Source of the DNA: JACRAR01 sp041674465
Lineage (GTDB): Bacteria > Pseudomonadota > Gammaproteobacteria > Burkholderiales > Rhodocyclaceae
Direction of reading: 5' to 3'
Length of the DNA stretch: 8,243 bases
NCBI GenBank assembly: GCA_041674465.1
Contig: JBAYVV010000176.1
Coordinates: forward strand, 1-8,243
Position 1 is the first letter of the stretch; each line of letters begins with the position of its first letter. Both the position numbers and the translations under genes were made by a program. Positions 1-6,455 of this stretch are shown here, piece by piece. A model generated the notes under the pieces. The model saw nothing but the letters and a program-made list of their open reading frames with translations, searched no databases and had not been told where the DNA came from.

Positions 1-1302
1 CCAGTAGCGTACCCTTTCGTTCAAGCCCAATTGGGTTGCGATTTTCCCCAGCCGATCGCAGGCAGCCCAGCACATGACGGCCGAGAAAGTATGAATCCGC
101 GTGCCACCTCGCAATTCCCATGGGCCTGCGTCGGGCTGGTCCCACAGCTGCACGGCCTTTTCGCCAAGCGCTTCGAGGCGCTTGAACAGCATTTCATCGC
201 CAGTCCGAGCCAAACGCCGGTCGAAGAAGACATGAGTGGCAGTCAGGATCGCCGACCCATACACATCATGCTGAACCTGGCGGTAAGCCTGGTTACCAAC
301 GCGCACTGGTCCCATTCCCCGATACCCGGCCAGAGAGTCGAGTTCCCGCTCCTCAAGCTGGATACTGCCATCGACCCCATACACGGGCTGCAGGTTGCCA
401 CTCGGCGCGCCTGCGGCAATATTCACAATGTAAGCGAGGTAACGCTCCATGGTGCTGGTAGCGCCGAGCCGGTTGAGGGCATTGACCACGAAGTAGCCGT
501 CACGTAGCCAACAGTAGCGATAATCCCAGTTGCGATCGGACCCTGAAGACTCCGGAATGGAGCAAGTCATCGCCGCGATAATTGCTCCGGTGTCGTCGTA
601 TGCGTTGAGTTTCAGAGTGATTGCGGCACGGATTACTGCGTCCTGCCACTCGAAGGGAATGCCCAGGTAACGGACAAACAGATGCCAATAGGCGATTGTC
701 TCATTGAGGAAGCGCTGGCCGAGGTCGCCGACCGCTTCCGGCACCGTCTCGTCGGCCCCAAGAATCAGTGTGATCGTATCCTGCAGGAAGAACGTGAGTT
801 CCTGCTTGATCGCCGACACCGAGGCGTCGGTGGTGAGACGCAATACCAGGTCAGGAGCGACGAAGCGCAGGTGGTGGCTACCGTAAGTAACCTGTGGGCG
901 CCCCCGACCGTAGTCATAGGCGGGTCGAACCAGCACCCGGATACGCGGACTGCCTGTGAGCCGCCGAACACGGCGGATAAACATCATTGGGCAGAACATG
1001 CGCCCAAACTGGCGAAAACGCGGGGCGAAGTCGGTGACCTCAATGGCGCCGCCGTGCCGGTCGTAAAGGCTCGTGACGAGAATCGCCGTATTGCCCAAGT
1101 AGGACTGCTCAGTACGTTCCACGTCAATCAGTTCGACACGGTACAGGCCGAATTCATCCACACTCTGCCCAGCTTGTAGCAGAGAGCAGAAAACGGCGTC
1201 GCCATCGAATCGTGGCAGGCAGGCCCAGACAATCTCCGTAGACGCATCGATCAGGGCGCCGATGGTACAGTTGCCTATGAGCGCCAGATCGAGCGATTTC
1301 AT
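1..1302 (-). CDS. Glycoside hydrolase family 15 protein (glucoamylase/trehalase-like), partial
   Basis: Predicted cytoplasmic alpha-glucosidase of the GH15 (alpha/alpha)6-barrel family; known members hydrolyse glucoamylase substrates, dextrins or trehalose. 434 codons are visible and the reading frame stays open to the left edge, so the C-terminus (families are usually about 600 residues) is missing. Residues 1-200 form the N-terminal beta-rich part, opening MKSLDLALIGNCTIGALID, typical for the family. The barrel signature SIPE...SDRNWDYRYCWLRD lies at about 249-268, GYRGMGPVRVGN at 327-338, QHDVYGS at 344-350, and GPWELRGG at 393-400, whose E396 is the likely general acid. The ATG overlaps the otsB stop as ATGA, which fixes the start and implies translational coupling. 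Position behind otsA-otsB suggests trehalose or glucan turnover. The family call is firm; trehalase versus glucoamylase cannot be decided from the sequence. Confidence 0.93.
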   Translation of the reverse strand, partial: MKSLDLALIGNCTIGALIDASTEIVWACLPRFDGDAVFCSLLQAGQSVDEFGLYRVELIDVERTEQSYLGNTAILVTSLYDRHGGAIEVTDFAPRFRQFGRMFCPMMFIRRVRRLTGSPRIRVLVRPAYDYGRGRPQVTYGSHHLRFVAPDLVLRLTTDASVSAIKQELTFFLQDTITLILGADETVPEAVGDLGQRFLNETIAYWHLFVRYLGIPFEWQDAVIRAAITLKLNAYDDTGAIIAAMTCSIPESSGSDRNWDYRYCWLRDGYFVVNALNRLGATSTMERYLAYIVNIAAGAPSGNLQPVYGVDGSIQLEERELDSLAGYRGMGPVRVGNQAYRQVQHDVYGSAILTATHVFFDRRLARTGDEMLFKRLEALGEKAVQLWDQPDAGPWELRGGTRIHTFSAVMCWAACDRLGKIATQLGLNERVRYW

Positions 1303-2066
1303 GCGGTCTGCCTCGCGACGCTCGCCAACCACTCACGCACGGCGGTTACGTCCGGGAGGTGCCGTGATGCGGTCGTTGGCTCATCACCGACCTTAATTGC
1401 GATGCCGCCAAGTCGATTGACGATCTCGAACCCGTACTCGTCACTCACATCGTCACCGACGAAAACGGGAATCCGCCCATGAAACGGTGTCTCGTCGAGG
1501 AACTCGCGAATTGCGGTCCCCTTGTCGCGTCCGGCTGGCTTGATCTCAACGACCATTTTCCCTGACTGCAAGCAGAAATCGCCACCGCTTGCCGCTACCA
1601 TCAATTCAATGAACCGGCGCACGTCTGCTTCAAGCGCCGGTGCCTGGCGGAAGTGCAATGCCAGGGACAAACCTTTGTCTTCGAGCAGCAGTCCCGGCCG
1701 TTCCGCCGCCCAGATGGCGAGAGCGTGACGGACAGCGGCCAGAGTTTGGCCGTTGGCTTGGTGATGATGCATCACCCCTGCCGCGTCACGCCGTTCGACG
1801 CCGTGCTGTCCTGCCACAGGTAGGCGCAGCGGCTTGAACAGGTTGTCCACTATCGCCACCGAGCGCCCACTGATCAGCGCCACAGCTCCGCCAGAAACCT
1901 CTTGCAAGGCCGTCAGCAGATTCAGAACTCCCTGGTCGACTCGCACCCCATCTGGAGTTGCGGCGAGTTCCAGCAGAGTTCCATCGATGTCGAGGAACCA
2001 AGCCGTCTGACTTCCCGGTGGCAGGGGCATTTCACCCTTTCCTGATCCAAATTCGATTCGATCCAT
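1299..2066 (-). CDS. otsB: Trehalose-6-phosphate phosphatase
   Basis: Removes phosphate from trehalose 6-phosphate to give trehalose, the second step of the OtsAB pathway, in the cytoplasm. The 255-residue protein shows all HAD motifs: FLDIDGTLLE at 24-33 (nucleophile D26, acid D28), LISGRS at 64-69 (motif II S66), EIKPAGRDKG at 174-183 (motif III K182) and FVGDDVSDE at 202-210 (motif IV D205/D206). GQHGVERR at 86-93 is typical of the OtsB cap region. Length fits the family (about 250-270). The frame is open upstream to a GTG at 2129, but that lies inside otsA. The ATG at 2066 is preferred because AGAGGA sits five bases before it and the extra residues resemble nothing in the family. It starts 19 bp after the otsA stop and its TGA overlaps the next gene's ATG, so it is the middle gene of an operon. 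Confidence 0.96.
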   Translation of the reverse strand: MDRIEFGSGKGEMPLPPGSQTAWFLDIDGTLLELAATPDGVRVDQGVLNLLTALQEVSGGAVALISGRSVAIVDNLFKPLRLPVAGQHGVERRDAAGVMHHHQANGQTLAAVRHALAIWAAERPGLLLEDKGLSLALHFRQAPALEADVRRFIELMVAASGGDFCLQSGKMVVEIKPAGRDKGTAIREFLDETPFHGRIPVFVGDDVSDEYGFEIVNRLGGIAIKVGDEPTTASRHLPDVTAVREWLASVARQTA

Positions 2067-2070
2067 CTTT

Positions 2071-2076
2071 TCCTCT
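2071..2076 (-). promoter_or_regulatory. Ribosome binding site of otsB
   Basis: AGAGGA on the minus strand, five bases before the ATG at 2066. It lies in the otsA-otsB gap and supports this ATG over the in-frame GTG at 2129 within otsA. Confidence 0.75.
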
Positions 2077-2085
2077 TTTCTAACG

Positions 2086-4338
2086 CTAGGCCACTTGACG
2101 TGGACCTGGACGTAACGGCAGGACGACACCTTGGTTACTCTCGAGCAGGTGGTGCCTTACGCGCATACCAGCTGCATCAAGCAACATGCGCCCGGCCCAG
2201 CGATAGACATTGAACTCCTGTATTAGTGCCCGCATCAGGCGCATGCGCTCACGCTGCTCGGCCACCGGCATGCTAAGCGCCAAATGCAGGGCCAGCGCAC
2301 ATTGATCGATGTCGTAGGGATTCACAATCAGGGCTTCGGGCAATTCCCGTGCGGCTCCGGTGAATTGGCTCAGCACCAGGACACCCTGCTCGTCGTCACG
2401 GCAGGCAACAAATTCCTTGGCTACCAGGTTCATCCCGTCGTGAAGGCTGCTGACATAGCAAAGCTCTGCGGCACGGTAGTGCTCATAGACCTGGTCAGGT
2501 TCATGGTGCTCGACCTTGAGAATAATCGGGGGTGGCCCGCCGCCGGCGAAGCGGCTGTTGATTTGTGTCGCGAGAGACCGCACCTCGGCTTCAAATGCCT
2601 GGTATTCCGGGATGCTCGAGCGCGACGGGGCAGCGATCTGGATGAAGGAGAATTTATTGACCCATTGTGGATACAGTTCCAGAAGACGTTCTACCGCACG
2701 GAAGCGCTCGAGAATACCCTTGGTATAGTCAAGACGATCGACACCGATGCCAATCAGGTGGTTGTCAGGCAAATCGTTGCGCTGCCGCACGTCGGTGCGG
2801 CACTGTTCGGTGCTCTTCTTCATGCCCTCTGGTGCTGGTGGCCACTCAATTGAGATCGGATAGCGCTTGATGGCGGTCGACAATCCACCGTAGGAGACCG
2901 TAAAGGTTTCCCTATCTACACGAGCCTCAAGCATACGGTCGACGGTGTCCACGAAGTTGTTGCAGTGAAACTGGGTGTGAAAGCCAAGGATGCTGCTGCC
3001 CAGCAGGCCATCGAGTATTTCGGTTCGCCAGGGGCAGATCGCGAACGCTTCCGGGTTGGGCCAGGGAATATGCCAGAAGGTGATAATCGTCGCGTCGGGC
3101 AATAGTTTCCGAATCATGCGCGGCAACAAAGCCAGATGGTAGTCCTGGACCAGCACAACAGGATTTTTGCTCTTGGCCTCGTCAGCCACGGCCTGGGCAA
3201 ATTTCTGGTTGACCGCCACATAATGGTTCCAGTCCTTGCTGCGGAAGATTGGCCGAACGTGGGCGATATGGCAGAGGGGCCACATTCCTTCGTTGGAGAA
3301 ACCGTAGTAATACCCTGCCTCCTCCTCGGGGCTTAGCCAGACACGACGAATCTGGTATGCCGGGTTGTCCGGCGGGACAGAAATCCGATCGTGCTTATCG
3401 ACCACGTCTTTGTCGGCCGAACCGCTGCCATGAGCGATCCAGGTGCCGGAACAGGCTCGCATGACCGGCTCCAGAGCCGTAACCAGGCCGCTCGCCGGCC
3501 GGTGCACCTCAATTCTTCCTTCGTGGTGTACGTGCAGATAGGGTTCCCGATTGGAGACGACAATCACGTCGTCTCCCCGCAGGTCGTTGCGGAGAATCTG
3601 CCGCAAAGCTTCAGGTGTCCAGGTTACCTGAGCCTCGTCGCGCAGTTGCACCTCCGAGCGCACATCGCGCATTAACTCACGCAGATCCTTCTCAATCGGA
3701 CGCAATTCCGGCATGGTAATTCGTTCCACTGGTCGCAAAAGGCCCTCCCCGCGCAGCAGGGCGCGCATGCCCTGGACCAAACCACGCCAGCTCAATTGCG
3801 CGATGATGACCGTGATCAACGAAACGATTGTGGTCAGAGCGATGAAGAAATAGAAAACGTAGCGTTTCGTCTCCTCGCTGCGCCGCTGGATGAAGCTCAT
3901 ATCGTGCACAAGAACCAGGCGGCCAAGAGAAACGTTTTCCCCTGCGATGGTATGCACCGAAACGTGCAGATCTCCGCGCTCGGTGGTCAGCAGGTGTTGT
4001 TGGGTGTCAGTGAAGCGGTCGAGATCGCGACAGGTGACCGACTTCGGGAAAGTCTTGGTTGCCACCATGGCATTTTCTGGTTGCTCGCAAAAGCCGATCG
4101 CGAAGAGGCGCTCGTCTTGTGTGATTTTGGTGAAATAGCTGATCGTCTTTGCACGTGAGCCGGTGCGTAGGTATTCCTGTAACGGCTCCTGCATCGTGTT
4201 GGCAACCAGAGATGCGCGGATATCCAGATCGCGGACGAACCAGCGCAAGGTTAGGCCATCCACCAACGGAACGACGCTATACGCAATCAACCCAAGCACC
4301 AGGGCCAGTGGCAAGATGAAACGTAGTGACAGACGCAT
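2086..4338 (-). CDS. otsA: Membrane-anchored trehalose-6-phosphate synthase with N-terminal sensor-like domain
   Basis: Transfers glucose from a nucleotide sugar (UDP-glucose in classical OtsA) to glucose 6-phosphate, giving trehalose 6-phosphate. The protein has 750 residues against about 450-500 for classical OtsA. Residues 258-735 are the GT20 domain: VVSNRE at 260-265, YYYGFSNEGMWPLCH at 343-357, QDYHLALLP at 398-406 (D399), FWHIPWPNPEAF at 421-432, GVDRLDYTKG at 532-541 (R535 and K540, phosphate-binding in OtsA) and LHDGMNLVAKE at 632-642. The extra N-terminus has a hydrophobic segment at about 7-26, a predicted periplasmic domain at 27-158 with two cysteines (C84, C103), a second membrane segment at about 160-180 and a charged linker at 181-250. 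This layout resembles a sensor kinase input module, placing the enzyme at the inner membrane. The ATG at 4338 is chosen over TTG at 4344 because AAGGGA lies six bases before the ATG. First gene of the otsA-otsB-GH15 operon. A related GT20 activity such as glucosylglycerol-phosphate synthase is possible, but the otsB partner favours trehalose. Confidence 0.95.
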   Translation of the reverse strand: MRLSLRFILPLALVLGLIAYSVVPLVDGLTLRWFVRDLDIRASLVANTMQEPLQEYLRTGSRAKTISYFTKITQDERLFAIGFCEQPENAMVATKTFPKSVTCRDLDRFTDTQQHLLTTERGDLHVSVHTIAGENVSLGRLVLVHDMSFIQRRSEETKRYVFYFFIALTTIVSLITVIIAQLSWRGLVQGMRALLRGEGLLRPVERITMPELRPIEKDLRELMRDVRSEVQLRDEAQVTWTPEALRQILRNDLRGDDVIVVSNREPYLHVHHEGRIEVHRPASGLVTALEPVMRACSGTWIAHGSGSADKDVVDKHDRISVPPDNPAYQIRRVWLSPEEEAGYYYGFSNEGMWPLCHIAHVRPIFRSKDWNHYVAVNQKFAQAVADEAKSKNPVVLVQDYHLALLPRMIRKLLPDATIITFWHIPWPNPEAFAICPWRTEILDGLLGSSILGFHTQFHCNNFVDTVDRMLEARVDRETFTVSYGGLSTAIKRYPISIEWPPAPEGMKKSTEQCRTDVRQRNDLPDNHLIGIGVDRLDYTKGILERFRAVERLLELYPQWVNKFSFIQIAAPSRSSIPEYQAFEAEVRSLATQINSRFAGGGPPPIILKVEHHEPDQVYEHYRAAELCYVSSLHDGMNLVAKEFVACRDDEQGVLVLSQFTGAARELPEALIVNPYDIDQCALALHLALSMPVAEQRERMRLMRALIQEFNVYRWAGRMLLDAAGMRVRHHLLESNQGVVLPLRPGPRQVA

Positions 4339-4344
4339 GAACAA

Positions 4345-4350
4345 TCCCTT
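4345..4350 (-). promoter_or_regulatory. Ribosome binding site of otsA
   Basis: AAGGGA on the minus strand, six bases before the ATG at 4338. The alternative TTG codon at 4344 directly abuts this element, which argues against its use. Confidence 0.7.
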
Positions 4351-4388
4351 CGACTGATGTCGGCACTTTCTGCCTCTCTCAGATATAG

Positions 4389-4417
4389 GTTATCTGCGCG
4401 ATCCTATGTATGATCAA
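4389..4417 (-). promoter_or_regulatory. Candidate sigma70 promoter of the otsA operon
   Basis: Read on the minus strand, TTGATC (4417-4412, four of six consensus bases) is followed by a 17-bp spacer and GATAAC (4394-4389, four of six). Transcription would start near 4382, about 44 bases before the otsA ATG. It lies in the 120-bp gap after the response-regulator gene, which has no convincing terminator, so read-through from upstream is also possible. Assigned by eye only. Confidence 0.4.
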
Positions 4418-4458
4418 CGTTCTGGTAGCGACGCACTAAATGAGCGCAGTAACTCATC

Positions 4459-4914
4459 CTAATAGGAGTTCGTTGGAAGGCGGACCAGACCGATCCAGTA
4501 ATCAAAGAGGTGCTTGATTTTCATATTGTATTGATGAACATCCACTGGTTTAGTGATATAGCCGGACGCACCCAGTGCATAACAATCCACTATGTCCGAC
4601 TCGGCATCGGACATACTCAGAATCACCACGGGAATTGAGCGCAGATTCTCATCTTTCTTGAGCACGGTTAAACATTCGCGACCGTCCATGCCCGACATGT
4701 ATAAATCTAGCAAGATTAGGTCTGGGCGTTTCGCGCCAGCGAAACGCATATCCGGCTCGCGCAGAAACTTGAGGACCTCAGTTCCATCAGACACTTGAAA
4801 TAAGTTGGCAGTAATCTGATTTGCACTCACCGCAGTCTTGACTAAGTGAGCATCGGCCAATTCATCCTCGGCATGCAGAACAACTAAGGGGGCCTTTCTA
4901 ATCAAGAGCTTCAC
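4459..4914 (-). CDS. Stand-alone response regulator receiver protein (CheY/Rcp1-like)
   Basis: Single-domain phosphoacceptor expected to take phosphate from a histidine kinase and act by protein contact, since no output domain follows. With a GTG start at 4914 it has 151 residues. Visible receiver residues are the acidic pair E16/D17 (HAEDE), phosphorylation site D70 (LILLDLYMSGMDG), S100 (VILSMSD) and K122 in YITKPVD. The C-terminus, with FDYW at 137-140 and LVRLP at 143-147, resembles the Rcp1-type subfamily often paired with phytochrome-like kinases; no kinase is present here. The start is uncertain. The frame is open to TTG 5055 with an ATG at 5010, but the receiver fold begins just after 4914 and the upstream extension resembles no known domain and reaches the pal terminator. 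No clear ribosome binding site was found for any start. Lies 120 bp upstream of otsA on the same strand. Confidence 0.88.
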   Translation of the reverse strand: MKLLIRKAPLVVLHAEDELADAHLVKTAVSANQITANLFQVSDGTEVLKFLREPDMRFAGAKRPDLILLDLYMSGMDGRECLTVLKKDENLRSIPVVILSMSDAESDIVDCYALGASGYITKPVDVHQYNMKIKHLFDYWIGLVRLPTNSY

Positions 4915-5053
4915 CCATCTAACAAATATTAAAGCCCTACTTGCAATTTGATGTGCTACTTGTACTACGCTCCCCCGCTCCCCGCTGCCATCGTTTGCAA
5001 AAGAAAGCATTAGAGACGAATGGTGCCGATACTCTGGACCAAGTTCTGGCAAC

Positions 5054-5081
5054 AAGCAAGGGAGAGGATGCTCCCTTGCTT
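5054..5081 (-). terminator. Hairpin terminator downstream of pal
   Basis: A perfect 11-bp inverted repeat, AAGCAAGGGAG (5054-5064) and CTCCCTTGCTT (5071-5081), with a six-base loop. It starts about ten bases after the pal stop codon. The following minus-strand bases are only weakly T-rich (TTGTT within the arm end and just after), so termination could be partial or protein-assisted. It separates pal from the response-regulator gene. Confidence 0.7.
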
Positions 5082-5091
5082 ATCTCATTGA

Positions 5092-5613
5092 CTACTTCAC
5101 TTTATGCACAAAATCAACACGCCGATTTTCCTGCCAGCAGTTTTCTTCATGGCAAGTCGCACGAGGTTTTTCCTTGCCATAACTAATTGCCTCAAGGCGA
5201 CTGTCAGGAACGCCCATGATGTTCAGTGCTTTCCTAACCGCTTCCGCACGCTTTTGACCTAGGGCTAGGTTGTACTCTGAACTGCCTCGCTCATCCGCGT
5301 TTCCTTCGAGCATCACACTGTCCCTGTTAGTCTTCTTGATGAACTCAGCCTGCCGCTGAATCACATCCTGGTACTGTGGCTTGATGATAAATTCGTCATA
5401 GTCGAAATAGACGCTTTTCTTCGACAACTCTTGAATCAGGCGAGCTTGCTTGACGGCTTCGCTCTCAGCCTGAACCACCGGTGTGGCCGTTGCCGGAGCA
5501 GGTTTGGCGACCTGTGCAGGTTGCATCTGTTGTGTTTCTTCAACTTTCTTAATTGGACTCGAGCATGCGGTCAGTGCCATGCAAGCCACAACCAGCGAAA
5601 TTAGTTTTTTCAT
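5092..5613 (-). CDS. pal: Peptidoglycan-associated outer membrane lipoprotein Pal
   Basis: Outer-membrane lipoprotein of the Tol-Pal system that binds peptidoglycan non-covalently and helps outer-membrane constriction and integrity. The 173-residue protein begins MKKLISLVV and has a lipobox LTAC with the lipidated cysteine at C17. An Ala/Pro/Gln/Val-rich linker follows (about 28-50), then an OmpA-C domain (about 66-172). SVYFDYDEF is at 67-75 and GNADERG at 104-110; D107 and R122 (in NLALGQKRAEAV) keep the 15-residue spacing of the diaminopimelate-binding pair of OmpA domains. C154 and C159 may form a disulfide. The ATG at 5613 is preceded by AAGGAG and gives a proper signal peptide; the in-frame upstream extension to 5658 would spoil it. 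No tolB, tolA or ybgF homologue is adjacent, so this is an isolated pal, or possibly a second Pal-like copy of the genome. Confidence 0.92.
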   Translation of the reverse strand: MKKLISLVVACMALTACSSPIKKVEETQQMQPAQVAKPAPATATPVVQAESEAVKQARLIQELSKKSVYFDYDEFIIKPQYQDVIQRQAEFIKKTNRDSVMLEGNADERGSSEYNLALGQKRAEAVRKALNIMGVPDSRLEAISYGKEKPRATCHEENCWQENRRVDFVHKVK

Positions 5614-5618
5614 AACAT

Positions 5619-5624
5619 CTCCTT
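5619..5624 (-). promoter_or_regulatory. Ribosome binding site of pal
   Basis: AAGGAG on the minus strand, five bases before the ATG at 5613. It decides this start over the longer open frame reaching 5658. Confidence 0.75.
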
Positions 5625-5637
5625 CGCATAGAATAAC

Positions 5638-5649
5638 GTTTGTACAAAC
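5638..5649. promoter_or_regulatory. Perfect 12-bp palindrome at the pal promoter (candidate operator)
   Basis: GTTTGTACAAAC is fully self-complementary. It overlaps the downstream side of the candidate pal -10 element and the likely transcription start, a position where a bound repressor would block polymerase. Its core TTTGTACAAA resembles TTTGCACAAA inside the dyad at 7101-7116. The binding protein is unknown. Confidence 0.4.
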
Positions 5650-5675
5650 ATAATACATTAAATGTCCGCGTGCAA
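5647..5675 (-). promoter_or_regulatory. Candidate promoter of pal
   Basis: On the minus strand, TTGCAC (5675-5670, three of six consensus bases) is followed by a 17-bp spacer and TATGTT (5652-5647, four of six). The leader would be about 25 bases. The spacer contains a second small dyad, ACATT-A-AATGT, at 5655-5665. Assigned by eye. Confidence 0.35.
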
Positions 5676-5738
5676 CTGTCGGGGATGTATTTTTTCATGG
5701 CCTGACGATTTTGCGCTAGGGATTTTCGAGGGGTAATA

Positions 5739-6455
5739 ATGGATCATTTAGTAATTTCGTCCTTTGACAGTTTTAATAATTTCGGATACCACCTGAATCA
5801 CACCATGCTCTACGCCATGATATCGGTGATGTTTCTTTCGATACTTGCTCTTGCAGCCGCGCCTGGCATATGTTCGGCTGCGTCGCCAACGGATATCTTG
5901 AAATCGACTGCGCCCGCTGCACCGGCAGACGTCACCAAATCACTCATTCCTGCCGTACTTGCCCCAGAGAAAGCTGAGCGTAATTCCACACTGAACCAAG
6001 AATTGGACGCACAAGGCGAGGTCAGCGAACCAGCCATTAATTCGGAGATATCGGGCGAATCTACCGATACACTACCCACTACTGAAGGCAAATGGCTTCG
6101 TGCAAGTAATAGTAAAAGCATTTATTTCGCCTACGGCTCGACGCAATTGACAGAGTCTGCGATGGAATGGATAAAACGCCATGCAGAACGACTTCGCGCC
6201 AATCGGCGGCTGACGGTAACTTTATATGGCTACACCGACGACTACTCAAGCAGTTCCTACAGTGTTGCGTTGGGCACATCGCGCGCCAATGTCGTTCGCG
6301 ACCAGCTGATATCCCTAGATGTATCACCACATCAGATCCGAGTTACCAGCTACGGCCACGATAAATCAACAACTGCCCCTTGTCTCACGGAAAGGTGCCG
6401 TACATCCTGCCGGCGCGTTGAATTCCGTTATGCAGATGTGAAAAACTCGAACTAG
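5739..6455 (+). CDS. OmpA-family envelope protein with C-terminal peptidoglycan-binding domain
   Basis: Predicted exported protein of 238 residues that should bind peptidoglycan through an OmpA-C domain; its specific role is unknown. A hydrophobic stretch at about 24-43 ending in CSAAS at 45-49 looks like a signal peptide cleaved near 47-48, preceded by an unusually long leader of about 22 residues. Residues 50-120 are a low-complexity Ala/Pro/Ser/Glu linker. The OmpA-C domain spans about 125-230: SIYFAYGS at 127-134, GYTDD at 164-168, and VALGTSRANVV at 176-186. D167 and R182 have the same 15-residue spacing as in Pal. C215 and C220 match the C-x4-C pair of the neighbouring Pal, and C224 is extra. 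The ATG at 5739 has GAGGGG five bases upstream; the later ATG at 5805 has none. It diverges from pal across 125 bp, and the two may be distant paralogues sharing control. Confidence 0.85.
   Translation: MDHLVISSFDSFNNFGYHLNHTMLYAMISVMFLSILALAAAPGICSAASPTDILKSTAPAAPADVTKSLIPAVLAPEKAERNSTLNQELDAQGEVSEPAINSEISGESTDTLPTTEGKWLRASNSKSIYFAYGSTQLTESAMEWIKRHAERLRANRRLTVTLYGYTDDYSSSSYSVALGTSRANVVRDQLISLDVSPHQIRVTSYGHDKSTTAPCLTERCRTSCRRVEFRYADVKNSN

Noticed and set aside
31..1179. Plus-strand open frames of 158 codons (31-507) and 165 codons (682-1179)
   Set aside because: They are antisense to the GH15 gene, whose frame shows clear family motifs throughout. Their translations show no recognisable domain.
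2284..2853. Plus-strand open frame of 189 codons
   Set aside because: It lies antisense to the conserved GT20 domain of otsA and has no recognisable domain; it is a shadow of biased codon use.
3796..4158. Plus-strand open frame of 120 codons
   Set aside because: Antisense to the otsA N-terminal region; its translation is charged and featureless and there is no ribosome binding site worth noting.
4408..4416. GTATGATCA near the otsA promoter matching part of the nhaD palindrome at 7152-7163
   Set aside because: Only nine bases match and the other half of the palindrome is absent; such a match is easily due to chance in 8 kb.
4440..4457. Possible terminator hairpin after the response-regulator gene (ATGAG/CTCAT)
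   Set aside because: Only a 5-bp stem with an 8-base loop and few T residues after it; too weak to call.
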